From positions 194,022-258,021 of the forward strand of contig NZ_KQ758472.1 in the NCBI RefSeq assembly GCF_001456955.1: a DNA stretch of 64,000 nt, in the 5' to 3' direction. The position numbers and the translations under genes are program-made. The notes under the pieces are model-generated. The model made no database searches. It saw only the letters and a program-made list of their open reading frames with translations, and was not told where the DNA came from. Shown here in pieces: positions 9,755 through 18,239 of this stretch. Positions within the stretch are counted from its first letter, which is position 1. Every line of letters begins with the position of its first letter. The DNA comes from Microbacterium enclense (GTDB lineage Bacteria > Actinomycetota > Actinomycetes > Actinomycetales > Microbacteriaceae).

Positions 9755-11397
9755 GCAGCGACCTCAAGCACAAGGCGTCGCGCGGCGCCGCGGTCACCGC
9801 GGGCGGTCTGTGGATCAAGACAGCCCTGCAGCTCATCTCGACGATGCTGCTGGCGCGTCTTCTCGATCAGTCCGACTTCGGTCTGGTGGCGATGATCATG
9901 GCGATCGTCGGCGTCGCCGACCTCGTGCGGGACTTCGGAATGACCGGCGCCATCCTCCAGGCCAAGAAGCTCACCGAGGACCAGTGGCGTTCGCTGCTGT
10001 GGTTCTCGGCGATCCTGGGCACGGTCCTGATGATCGGCATCGCCGCCTGCGCCCCCCTCATCGCCCTGCTGTACGGTGAGCCCCGCCTCGTCGTGCTGAC
10101 GCTGGCCATCGCGCCGACGCTCCTCATCAACGGCCTGTGCATGCCCCTTCAGGCGTCGGTCCAGCGTGACCTGCGTTTCGGCACCCTCGCTCTCATCGAC
10201 ATCATCGCCATGGCCGTCGGCGTCGCCCTGTCGGTGGTGGCGGCCCTCGTCGGCTTCGGCGTCTGGTCGCTGGTCGTCTTCGCCGGCGCCGGTCAGGTGT
10301 ACCGCCTGATCGCCCTGTGGGTGGCGGCCAAGCCCCGCTGGGGGCGCCCGCGCGTCGGCCGCGACATCCGGCCACTGCTGTCGACCGGCGGCAGCCTCTT
10401 CGGGGTCCAGCTGCTCAACTACGCCTCGCGCAACCTCGACAACGTGGTGATCGGCCAGCAGATCGGTGCCGCCGCTCTCGGTCAGTACTCCCGCGCGTAC
10501 GCGCTCTTCCTGCTGCCGCAGCAGCAGCTGACGGCTCCCCTCGGCCGGGTCGCGCTTCCCGTGCTCAGCCGTCTGCAGGACGACGGCGAGCGGTATCGCC
10601 GCTACATCAGCAACGCCATGGTCGTCATCGGCTACCTGGCGCTGCCCGTGTACGCCATCGCCGCGGCGGTCGCCCACCCGCTCATCCTGCTGCTGCTGGG
10701 GCCGGGGTGGGACACCGCGGCGGATGCCTTCGCGCTCCTCGCCCTGGCCGGTGTGGCGCAGGCCGTGGGCAACGTCAACGGCTGGATCTACATCACCCTC
10801 GGGCGCGCTCACCGTCAGCTGGTGTACTACGCCATCACCCGCCCGATCGTGATCGCCGCCTTCTTCGTCGGCGTGGCGTGGAACGGCGTGAACGGCCTGG
10901 CGCTGCTGTACGGCCTGGTGACGTTGACCCTGCTGATCCCCGGGTTCCTCGTCGCCACCCAGGGCACGTTCCTGCGCAGCGGCCGCGACATCGGCGTCCC
11001 GCTGATCCGTCCCGCGATCGCGGCCGGTCTGGCCTTCGCCGCATCGTGGGGCACCGCGCAGCTGCTCGTCGACGCGCTCGCGATCTTCCAGGTCGTGGCG
11101 GGCGGTCTCGCCGGCCTCGCCGTCCTCGGCATCCTGTATCTCGTTCCCGGATACCGCCGTGACTACCGCATGATGCTCGACTTCGTGAAGCAGGCCCGCA
11201 AGCCCGCGCCGCGAAAGGCCGCTGCGCCGACGACCGACGCCGCGGCCGACGCGGAGCCGACGGCCGCCGAGATCGGTGTCGAGGCCACGCCCGTCGACGT
11301 ACCCGCCACCGTGCTGGGGGCCGACGAGCCCTCCGCCGGAGAACTCGAGGCCGCGCTCGAGGAGGAGAACTCCCGGCGCGCACGGAGGAAATCATGA
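9751..11397 (+). CDS. Wzx-type lipid-linked oligosaccharide flippase (MOP superfamily)
   Basis: A 548-residue protein with about 12-14 transmembrane helices. The N-terminal LKHKASRGAAVTAGGLWIKT and the FGLVAMIMAIVGVADLVRDFG helix pair match the MOP-family polysaccharide exporter group (Wzx/RfbX, WzxC-like). It would flip undecaprenyl-linked repeat units to the outer face for the Wzy-type enzyme. The last 80 or so residues form an Ala/Glu-rich cytoplasmic tail not needed for the fold. It overlaps both neighbours by 4 bp. Confidence 0.88.
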   Translation: MSSDLKHKASRGAAVTAGGLWIKTALQLISTMLLARLLDQSDFGLVAMIMAIVGVADLVRDFGMTGAILQAKKLTEDQWRSLLWFSAILGTVLMIGIAACAPLIALLYGEPRLVVLTLAIAPTLLINGLCMPLQASVQRDLRFGTLALIDIIAMAVGVALSVVAALVGFGVWSLVVFAGAGQVYRLIALWVAAKPRWGRPRVGRDIRPLLSTGGSLFGVQLLNYASRNLDNVVIGQQIGAAALGQYSRAYALFLLPQQQLTAPLGRVALPVLSRLQDDGERYRRYISNAMVVIGYLALPVYAIAAAVAHPLILLLLGPGWDTAADAFALLALAGVAQAVGNVNGWIYITLGRAHRQLVYYAITRPIVIAAFFVGVAWNGVNGLALLYGLVTLTLLIPGFLVATQGTFLRSGRDIGVPLIRPAIAAGLAFAASWGTAQLLVDALAIFQVVAGGLAGLAVLGILYLVPGYRRDYRMMLDFVKQARKPAPRKAAAPTTDAAADAEPTAAEIGVEATPVDVPATVLGADEPSAGELEAALEEENSRRARRKS

Positions 11398-12257
11398 GAA
11401 CCCGTCCCCCCGCGATCCTGAGCGCCCTGGCTCTCGTCCTGGTGCTGGCCGGTTGCACCGCCCCGGAAGCCGCACCGCCCGCCCCGACCGAGACCTCGGC
11501 CGGCGAGCTGCGAACGGTCTCCTCGATCGCCGTCGTGGGCGACTCGATGTCGGTGGGCATGTCGGCCTGCGGCACGCGCGACGCGTGCCCCGCGGCCTCG
11601 TGGGCACTCGGCACCGACTCCGCCGTCTCCTCCATCCGCGAACGCCTCGTCAGCGCGGAAGGCGGCGCCGAGATCGAGCCGCTGTCGCTGGCACGTCCGG
11701 GGGCGGTCGTCGCCGACCGCGTCACCGCGGTCGAGAAGGCGAAGGGCAAGGCGGCCGACCTCGTGCTCGTCGCGGTCGGTACGAACAACGTGTGCACGAG
11801 CAGCATGGACAAGATCACGCCGGTCGACGAGTTCGGGCAGACCTACCGCGAACTGCTCGAGACGATCCGGGCCGGTGTCCCCGACGCACCGATCGTCGCC
11901 ACCTCGCTTCCCGACATCCGCCAGCTCTGGGAGGCGGGACGCAGCGACTCCACCATCGTGCGGTTGTGGAACGAGAGCCCGTCCTGCCGGACGCTCCTCG
12001 GCGATGCCGACTCGGATGCCGCGGCCGACGAGGCTCGGCGCGACTCCGTCATGGAGACCTGGGCGGGCTACAACGCCGCCATCATCGAGGCGTGCGCCGG
12101 GGTGTCGGCCTGCACGACGGATGACGGAGCCATCAGTCGCATCTCGTTCTCGCTCGACGACATCTCGACGGCCGATCATTTCCACCCGTCGGCGTCCGGC
12201 CAGGCGAAGGTGGCCGAAGCCGCGTGGCCGGCGGTGCGGAAGGCCCTCGGCGGCTGA
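11394..12257 (+). CDS. SGNH/GDSL-hydrolase lipoprotein
   Basis: A 287-residue exported protein with a lipoprotein signal peptide ending LVLAGC (Cys21). The SGNH fold follows: VVGDSMSVG with catalytic Ser51, AVGTNNV as block III, and DHFHPSASG near the C-terminus supplying Asp and His. Enzymes of this kind are esterases or O-acetyl transferases/deacetylases. Sitting at the end of the Wzz-Wzy-GT-Wzx operon, it may trim or move acetyl groups on the finished polymer, which would match the two hexapeptide acyltransferases of the locus. The substrate is not known. Confidence 0.86.
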   Translation: MRTRPPAILSALALVLVLAGCTAPEAAPPAPTETSAGELRTVSSIAVVGDSMSVGMSACGTRDACPAASWALGTDSAVSSIRERLVSAEGGAEIEPLSLARPGAVVADRVTAVEKAKGKAADLVLVAVGTNNVCTSSMDKITPVDEFGQTYRELLETIRAGVPDAPIVATSLPDIRQLWEAGRSDSTIVRLWNESPSCRTLLGDADSDAAADEARRDSVMETWAGYNAAIIEACAGVSACTTDDGAISRISFSLDDISTADHFHPSASGQAKVAEAAWPAVRKALGG

Positions 12258-12274
12258 GTCGACACGGCGACACT

Positions 12275-12318
12275 CCCCCGTCGCCTCCCTCCCGGATGTC
12301 GGATGGACGCGACGGGGG
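12275..12318. terminator. Hairpin between convergent operons
   Basis: CCCCCGTCGC (12275-12284) pairs perfectly with GCGACGGGGG (12309-12318) across a 24-nt loop, between the ends of two convergent genes. There is no T-run, so it may act as a bidirectional intrinsic terminator only weakly; the right arm also lies 2 bp before the stop of the leftward glycosyltransferase gene. Confidence 0.5.
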
Positions 12319-12320
12319 CG

Positions 12321-13496
12321 TCAGACCGCGAACGTCTCCGCCGGGCGGTGACGGGCGGACGACCGCAGGATGAGATCGAGCACCGCACGGTGCCGCGAGC
12401 TCCAGCTGTTGCCGTCGACGAAGGTCTGGCGGTCGGCGTCGGACAGGGGTCCGCGCGTGAGTGCCTCGTCGATCTGCGGGCCCATGTCGGCCGTGCGGGC
12501 CGAGAACGTCACCCGGTCGTGGATGCCACGCACGGGCGGCAGATCGATGGACACCACCGGAAGACCGGCAGCCAGGTACTCATAGACCTTGAGAGGGCTC
12601 ATCGCCTCGGTGAGCGCCGTGCGCCGGTGCGACAACAGCGACACGTCGCAGTTGCGCAGAGCCGCCACGAGCTCGCTGCGGCCGACGCCGGCGTGCTGGT
12701 GCACGTTCGGGACGTCGCGGAGAGGGCGCGTGTAGTCGGGGTCGGGCGTCGGGCCCAGCAGGATGACGTGCAGATCGGGGCGCTGCCGCGCCAGTGCCGC
12801 GATGCCCTCGACGTCGAGGCGGTTGTCGATCGTGCCGACGTAGATCGCACGCGGACCCGGGATCGCGCCCAGCCAGTCGGGGGCCGCGGGGCGAGGACCC
12901 GACCACTCGCCGGGATCGACGCCGTTCGGCACGACAGTCGCGGGTCCGCGGGGATCGATCCGGTCGATGATCTGCTGCGACACCGCGGCGACACCGACCT
13001 CGCTCTCGCTGATCTGGCGGTAGGCCGCCGCGTAGGCCGGCCAGTACGCCCGGCGGGCCTCCGAGCTGAGCCAGTCGTCGCGTCCGAAATAGGTGACGGT
13101 GTCGGCCCAGCTGAACGGGCAGAAGGCCGCGACCAGCGGATTGGTCGTCACGATCGCGGGGCGGGTCATGCCCGCCCGGACGGTCGCGGTGCGCAGTTGC
13201 ACGTCGTACGAGCGGTAGGTGCGTACGATGGCCGACACCCCGGTGGGGTCACGACGCGCCAAGCGCGTCGGTGTGATCAGGCGTCGATCCTCACGAGCCG
13301 GGAAGGACTCGGCCGGCCGCAGCCCCCGCGCCACGATGCTCGCCAGCGACCGGAAGGGGTTCGCCACGAGCAGCCGACCCACCTCGTCGGACGACATGAG
13401 CGTCTGCAGAATGCGGTCGGGCGGGCGCATCATCCCGCGGGCGGCGGCGTCGGCGTACGTCTCGTACGAGAAGGTGAAGACGACGTCACGCGTCAT
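12321..13496 (-). CDS. Glycosyltransferase (GT-B fold)
   Basis: A 391-residue protein. The second half reads AIYVGTIDNRLDVEGIAAL, VHQHAGVGRSELVAAL and EAMSPLKVYEYLAAGLPVVS, the usual family 4-like donor-binding region with the PLKVYEYLA motif. The N-terminal half begins VVFTFSYETYADAAARG and is more divergent, as in teichuronic-acid TuaH-like enzymes. It is the last gene of the convergent leftward operon and overlaps the acyltransferase gene by 4 bp. The start at 13496 is favoured over an upstream in-frame ATG because of that coupling. Confidence 0.84.
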   Translation of the reverse strand: MTRDVVFTFSYETYADAAARGMMRPPDRILQTLMSSDEVGRLLVANPFRSLASIVARGLRPAESFPAREDRRLITPTRLARRDPTGVSAIVRTYRSYDVQLRTATVRAGMTRPAIVTTNPLVAAFCPFSWADTVTYFGRDDWLSSEARRAYWPAYAAAYRQISESEVGVAAVSQQIIDRIDPRGPATVVPNGVDPGEWSGPRPAAPDWLGAIPGPRAIYVGTIDNRLDVEGIAALARQRPDLHVILLGPTPDPDYTRPLRDVPNVHQHAGVGRSELVAALRNCDVSLLSHRRTALTEAMSPLKVYEYLAAGLPVVSIDLPPVRGIHDRVTFSARTADMGPQIDEALTRGPLSDADRQTFVDGNSWSSRHRAVLDLILRSSARHRPAETFAV

Positions 13497-14068
13497 GACA
13501 CGATCTCCCGCAACACACGGGCCGGGGCGCCCACCGCGACGCACCGCGGCGGCAGGTCGGAGGTCACGACGGCATTGGCGCCCACCACGGTGCCGGCGCC
13601 GATCGTCACGCCCGGCATGACCACGACGTTCTGCCCGAGCCAGGCGCCACGACCGATGCGGACGGGAGCAACGCGAGCCAGCGGCTGATCACGGATGGGG
13701 ATGTCGGGGTCGTCGAATCCGTGGGTGTGATCGGAGATGTACACGCCGCGGGCGAGCGCCACGGCATCCTCGATGATCACCTCTTCGACCGCGGTGATCG
13801 AGGTCTGGTTCATCCGGACGCGGTCCCCGATGTGGATGACGGGGCCGGCGGCGTCGAGCAGCGGCACCATGAACCATGACGACGGGCCGATGAGCACGTC
13901 GCGACCGACGACGACCTTCTGCGGGTTGCCCGCGCGGAAGGGGAGCATGATGCGCGAGCCCCGGCCGAAGTCGGCGAACCCGGTGGCCGCGATCTTCGTG
14001 TAGGCCGCATCGCGCGCGCGGGTCGCGTACTCCATCAACGTCATCGGGTTGATACCCCGGCCCGTCAT
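13493..14068 (-). CDS. Hexapeptide-repeat acyltransferase
   Basis: A 191-residue left-handed beta-helix protein. The C-terminal half IGRGAWLGQNVVVMPGVTIG / AGTVVGANAVVTSDLP / AVGAPARVLREI is the standard acetyl/acyl-CoA-binding coil. DHTHGFDDPDIPIRDQP matches the loop with the catalytic His in WbbJ/WcaF-type enzymes. ATG 14068 overlaps the pyruvyl transferase stop by 4 bp. This is the second acyltransferase of the locus, so the polymer probably bears more than one acyl decoration. Confidence 0.87.
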   Translation of the reverse strand: MTGRGINPMTLMEYATRARDAAYTKIAATGFADFGRGSRIMLPFRAGNPQKVVVGRDVLIGPSSWFMVPLLDAAGPVIHIGDRVRMNQTSITAVEEVIIEDAVALARGVYISDHTHGFDDPDIPIRDQPLARVAPVRIGRGAWLGQNVVVMPGVTIGAGTVVGANAVVTSDLPPRCVAVGAPARVLREIVS

Positions 14069-15261
14069 GACAGACCCTCGACGTTGCGTCGGGCCGCGCG
14101 GGTGACGGCGTCGCGTGCGGCCAGGATGCGCGCGCGCAGTTCGTCGCGCGCGTCGATCGCCGTCGTCACCGCGGTGAAGAGGTCGGCGTCGAACGACGAG
14201 CCCGGAGCGACGCAGAGTTCGGGGGCTCCGAACAGGTCCATGAGCCCCTCGACCTTGCCCTGCGTGGCGACCGTCACCGGGGGCGTCCCGGCCATGAGCG
14301 ACATCACCGCGAGGTGCATGCGACCCGTGACCGTGACGGCTGCCCGCGCGGCGAGACCGCGGATCTCGGCCGGTGCGAGCAGACGCGGCACGAGATGCAC
14401 GTCGGCATCCTCGCCGGCAGCGCTCACCAGGGCCTCGCACAGCGGCAGATCGTCGGCACCGTGGCGCGACACGTGCGGCACAACCAGAACGACGAAGCCT
14501 GCGGCCCGCAGCGTCTGAACGACCCGCACGTAGGCGGGCAGCCGATCGCCGACGAGCCCCGAGGCGTTCACGAGCGCGAGCTCGCGGTCGCCGAGATCGG
14601 GCAGCAGACGCTCCACGAGCGAGTCGTCGCGCGAGGTAGCGGCGAACACGATGTCGGCACTGTCGTGCACCGTGAGACCGTCGGTGCGCGCGCGTGCGGC
14701 CGACCGGGGATCGCGCAGGTACAGCCGCACTCCCGTGTCGCCCGCGCGTCGCAGCGCCGCGACGGCCCGCTCGTGCGGTGCCGCGTTCCAGCTGAACCCG
14801 ATGATGCGAGTGGGCCACCCGAGACGTGCCAGGCGCTCGGCGAGTCCCGCCCGGTTGACGGAGGCCCGCAGCACGTAGGCGCCGTCCATGATGTCGGCGC
14901 CGATGACGGAGAACGAACGCGCCGACCGGAGTTCCCGGGAGAGCGCGCGGACGTCGCGTGCGTGACCCACGGCCGACCCGTAGACGAGGGCGGGAAGCGG
15001 GACGACGCGCATCCGGTCTCGAAGGGCCGCGGGCACGTCGAAATCCTGCGTCGAGCGGGTCAGCACCACCACCGGCCCGTCGACGTTCTCGACGAAGGCC
15101 TCGACCAGAGCCTGATCGCCGATGTTGCCGCGTCCGGGTGGGGCCAGCAGCAGGTGGTTGCGCGCCCCCGTTCGGGGCCGGGCCCGGATCAGGAGGCGAT
15201 CGACGAGCCGGATCAGCCCCTCCGACTGCAGGGGTTTCGCCAGGCGGCGCAGCACGCTCAC
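14065..15261 (-). CDS. Polysaccharide pyruvyl transferase family protein
   Basis: A 398-residue protein with APPGRGNIGDQALVEAF at residues about 40-56 and, near the C-terminus, VTGRMHLAVMSLMAGTP and VEGLMDLFG. These are the landmarks of the CsaB/WcaK pyruvyl-transferase family, which moves pyruvate from phosphoenolpyruvate to a sugar as a ketal. Pyruvylation adds negative charge to a cell-wall polymer and can anchor S-layer-type proteins. Its gene lies between the two exported paralogues and the acyltransferase. Confidence 0.86.
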   Translation of the reverse strand: MSVLRRLAKPLQSEGLIRLVDRLLIRARPRTGARNHLLLAPPGRGNIGDQALVEAFVENVDGPVVVLTRSTQDFDVPAALRDRMRVVPLPALVYGSAVGHARDVRALSRELRSARSFSVIGADIMDGAYVLRASVNRAGLAERLARLGWPTRIIGFSWNAAPHERAVAALRRAGDTGVRLYLRDPRSAARARTDGLTVHDSADIVFAATSRDDSLVERLLPDLGDRELALVNASGLVGDRLPAYVRVVQTLRAAGFVVLVVPHVSRHGADDLPLCEALVSAAGEDADVHLVPRLLAPAEIRGLAARAAVTVTGRMHLAVMSLMAGTPPVTVATQGKVEGLMDLFGAPELCVAPGSSFDADLFTAVTTAIDARDELRARILAARDAVTRAARRNVEGLS

Positions 15262-15313
15262 TGAGCGCTCGACCGGAGGACGTGGACGGGGCTCCGGCGA
15301 AGCGACGGAGTGA

Positions 15314-16477
15314 TCAGAGTTTCCAAATGGCCCTCAGGTATTCATCGGTAGGAGTGGGAGTGCGCTGCTCGAGCCACGCGGAATCTACGGTTGAAAGCGT
15401 CGGGTCATTCGTCCAACCTCCGGAATTGGAGTAGGCCGTCGTCGCCGATGTGAAAGAGTTCTCTACGGATGCCCAGACGCCCGGGACGCTTCCGATCATA
15501 ATGGAATCGCGCGCCGACATAACGCCGTTGGTCCCCGACCCGTTGGCAGCCTGAGGCCACCCGCCCGAGGAGCTCTTCGCCCCCTCCGGCAGCGGATAAC
15601 GCTGCAGCATGCGGCTGCCCGCGACCACGAGGGAATGCTCGAAACGCACACCGCTCGCCAGTTCGGTCGGAATGAATGCCGCATTGGTCGAGGCGAAGAT
15701 GACGGTGTCCTTCATCACGACGTTGCGCAGCGCATGCGAACCGGACAACTGGTACGTGTCGAGGTGCGCCGTGGATCCCGTCGGCTTGTACATCGACGCG
15801 ATGTAGCAGCCGATGATCGAGAGATCCGTCACGGTGCTGCCCGCCGTGCGGGTGGCCCACGCATCGGATTCGGTGAGCTGGGATTCCGGCGTGACGCACT
15901 CGACGAACTCGACGTTCGACACCGCGGCCGTCTCGTTGCTCGACACGTTGAAGGCCCGCCCCTTCGACCAGGCCCACGCGAAGTCGGAGACTCCCGTGAG
16001 CACCAGCGAGTTGGGGAAGGTCCAGAAGCCGACGAAGCTGACGCCCACGACGCGGTCCAGGCGGATCGATGCGTCGAAGCCGACACTGGCGGACCCGTCG
16101 CGCGGCATGATCAGGATGCGGCGTCCGCGCCCGGCCTGACCCGCACCCTGCAGCACGGGCTTCGCCGACGACCCGGCACCGTTTCCGGCGAGGCGCCCCG
16201 GGCGCACCAGAATGCGTACGTTCCCGTTCGGCGAGACCGTCCGCAGCGAGGCGATGGCGTTGGCGATGGCGGTCCAGTTGCAGTCGCACTCGATGGTCTT
16301 GTCGAACACGTCGGTGGGTCGGGGCGTCCGCGACGGCCAGTGCGAGCCGTCGGGGCCGAATCTGTTCGATGTCAGGGTGGCGGCGGACGCGACCTGCGGC
16401 GTGAGGAGTGTGGAGGCGGCGAGCACGGGGACGACGGAGAGGAATCCGATGAAGGACCGGCGGCTGATGGCATGCAT
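15314..16477 (-). CDS. Exported protein, probable beta-helix, twin-arginine-like signal
   Basis: A 387-residue protein beginning MHAISRRSFIGFLSVVPVL with a signal peptide ending about ASA (residues 30-32); the RR pair suggests Tat export. The body has a WPSRTPR motif near 47-53, a CDC pair, RILVRPGRLAGNGAGSS, and a series of short strands (VRFEHSLVVAG, VVMKDTVIFAS, GVMSARDSIMIG) that read like coils of a right-handed parallel beta-helix. I do not recognise a named family. It is a clear paralogue of the adjacent gene at 16625-17881, matching along almost the whole length. It could bind or cleave the polysaccharide outside the cell. Confidence 0.8.
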   Translation of the reverse strand: MHAISRRSFIGFLSVVPVLAASTLLTPQVASAATLTSNRFGPDGSHWPSRTPRPTDVFDKTIECDCNWTAIANAIASLRTVSPNGNVRILVRPGRLAGNGAGSSAKPVLQGAGQAGRGRRILIMPRDGSASVGFDASIRLDRVVGVSFVGFWTFPNSLVLTGVSDFAWAWSKGRAFNVSSNETAAVSNVEFVECVTPESQLTESDAWATRTAGSTVTDLSIIGCYIASMYKPTGSTAHLDTYQLSGSHALRNVVMKDTVIFASTNAAFIPTELASGVRFEHSLVVAGSRMLQRYPLPEGAKSSSGGWPQAANGSGTNGVMSARDSIMIGSVPGVWASVENSFTSATTAYSNSGGWTNDPTLSTVDSAWLEQRTPTPTDEYLRAIWKL

Positions 16478-16624
16478 GCGCGCAAATATATGAGCACGCG
16501 GAATGCGCAGACAACGTTTTTCACAAACGACCGCGGAACGTAATCGAATCTTCGTTTTTCGAACGGGGAAAGAACACCCGAGAACCTTTCCCGCCCTCGG
16601 CGATGCCTCGCCACGCGTGGAGCG

Positions 16625-17881
16625 TCAGCGAAGGCGCCAGATCCCCCGCAGCCGGTCATCCGTGGGCATGGGCGCCTTCTCCTGGAGCCAGCTCGAGTCG
16701 ACGTCGCCGAGCGACGGGTCGGACTGGAAGGAGCCGTTGATCGCCGCGGGCGGTTCCGATGCCGAGACGGTCGTGTTCTCGGCGAGCGAGAACGTCCCGC
16801 GCACCCGACCGATGAAGATCGAATCCTTCGCGCTCATCTGATCGGTGGACTTGGCCGCGTTCACCGCCGCGGGCTGCCCGGAGGTGAAGGCGTTCGCGCC
16901 GTCGGGCAGCGGGTAGCGCTCCAACATGCGGTCGCCCCCGACGAGCAGGGTGCGGTCGAAGACGATCCCGCTGGCGTCCGCCGTCGGGATGAAGCCGGCG
17001 TTGGTCGACGAGAACAGCACCGTCCCCTCCACCAGCAACCCGTCCATGTCGGCGTTGCCCGAGAGCTGGAGCGTGTCGCAATGCGCGGAGGAGTCCTCCC
17101 CCTTGTAGGTCGGTGCGAGGTAGCAGCCTCGCACCGCGATGTCGCGGAAGGCGTTCGATCCCGTCCGGAACGCCCAGGTGTCGGCATCCCCCGCGGCCGC
17201 CTCCGGAGTGACGCACTCCACGAACTCCGTGCCCTCGGTCGGGCCGCTGTCGCCGGACGTGATGTTGAACGCCTGCCCCTTCGACCACGCCCAGGCGAAG
17301 TCGCGCGTCGAGGTGAGCACGATGCTCTTGGGGAACGTCCAGAAGCCGGCGAAGGCGACACCCACGACGGCGTCCATGCGCAGCGAGCTGTCGATCGTCA
17401 CCGACTCCGTGCCGTCGCGCGGGATCACGAGCACCCGCGAGGCGCGTCCGTCACGCCCCACCTGCGACAGCACCGGCTCCGACGTCGATCCTGCTCCGTT
17501 CCCCGACAGTGTCCCCGGTCGCACCAGCACGCGCGCGGAACCGTCCGGAGCGGCGCGGTCGACGGCGACGATCGCGGCAGCGATGGCCTCCCACGTGCAG
17601 TCGCACTCCACGCTCGCGTCGAACGCGTCGTAGGCCCGCGGCGTCCGCGACGGCCAGCGCTGGCCGGTGGGACCGAAGACGTCGCCGGAGTCCGGGATCT
17701 CGGGAGGGGTGGATGCCGCGGCGGGGCCGACGGCGCCGAGCCCGCCTTCCGCCGCCACCGTCGGCGTCGCGGCCGGAGAGGTCGGCGCCACGCGCTCCCC
17801 GTCCGGCGCGCACGCGGCGACCACCGCCACCGGCGTCAGAAGGAGGAAGGACATCGCGGTCCGTCGGGAAATATCGGTCAC
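16625..17881 (-). CDS. Exported lipoprotein paralogue, probable beta-helix
   Basis: A 418-residue protein from the GTG at 17881. That start is chosen because TDISRRTAMSFLLLTPVAVVAAC follows at once: a twin-arginine-type signal with a lipobox Cys near residue 27. A longer in-frame start at 17938 is possible. After a Pro/Ala linker the body follows the neighbouring exported protein motif by motif: WPSRTPR, CDCTWEAIA, RVLVRPGTLSGNGAGS, FAWAWSKGQAFN, FVECVTPEA, LPDGANAF and a matching C-terminus LRGIWRL. Function is unknown. It is the first gene of the convergent leftward operon and ends about 150 bp before its paralogue; that gap holds no gene. Confidence 0.78.
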   Translation of the reverse strand: MTDISRRTAMSFLLLTPVAVVAACAPDGERVAPTSPAATPTVAAEGGLGAVGPAAASTPPEIPDSGDVFGPTGQRWPSRTPRAYDAFDASVECDCTWEAIAAAIVAVDRAAPDGSARVLVRPGTLSGNGAGSTSEPVLSQVGRDGRASRVLVIPRDGTESVTIDSSLRMDAVVGVAFAGFWTFPKSIVLTSTRDFAWAWSKGQAFNITSGDSGPTEGTEFVECVTPEAAAGDADTWAFRTGSNAFRDIAVRGCYLAPTYKGEDSSAHCDTLQLSGNADMDGLLVEGTVLFSSTNAGFIPTADASGIVFDRTLLVGGDRMLERYPLPDGANAFTSGQPAAVNAAKSTDQMSAKDSIFIGRVRGTFSLAENTTVSASEPPAAINGSFQSDPSLGDVDSSWLQEKAPMPTDDRLRGIWRLR

Positions 17882-18075
17882 TGTCGGCTCCGAACGCTCA
17901 CCAGCGGACCCCACCGCTGTCGCTCCAACCCTACGCATCGGGTGTGTCGTCGATATGACGAGGGACGTTCTCTGCGTCACTTCACGGCGAGACGGCGGCG
18001 CCGCACCGCGGGAGGCGGGGGGCCGCAAACGGCGCAGGGCGACCGCATCGCGAGGGAGACGGCGGAACAGTGAGG

Positions 18076-18110
18076 GTGCCGGCTACAGGACTCGAACCTG
18101 CAACCCCCGT
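18076..18110. repeat. attL core (35-bp direct repeat)
   Basis: These 35 bases are identical to 60275-60309 and correspond to the T arm and 3' acceptor strand of tRNA-Thr on the minus strand. The match ends at 18110; beyond it the sequence no longer folds as a tRNA. This copy is the displaced chromosomal 3' end of the tRNA gene left by integration. The crossover lies somewhere inside the repeat. Confidence 0.92.
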
Positions 18111-18215
18111 TTGGGCGACAAAGCCTATCGGGGCTTACCGATTTCTCCCGCTGATCGGGCAATACCGGCCCGACCATTTACCCTGGGTGACCGCCGGTGC
18201 CCGACGTTTCCCAGC

Positions 18216-18239
18216 GAAAGCGATGGGTAAGCGATGGAT
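18216..18239 (+). promoter_or_regulatory. Putative integrase arm-type sites, left end
   Basis: GAAAGCGATGGGT (18216-18228) is followed by CGATGGAT (18232-18239), giving CGATGGRT twice at an 11-bp spacing just before the integrase stop codon. The same pair, same orientation and same spacing occurs at 60205-60228 inside the right end. Tyrosine recombinases use paired direct arm sites like this, so these are probable integrase N-terminal-domain binding sites. Confidence 0.6.

Noticed and set aside
18076-18150. Possible second tRNA gene at the left prophage end
   Set aside because: Only the T arm and 3' acceptor strand are present; past 18110 no anticodon or D arm can be folded. It is the attL remnant.
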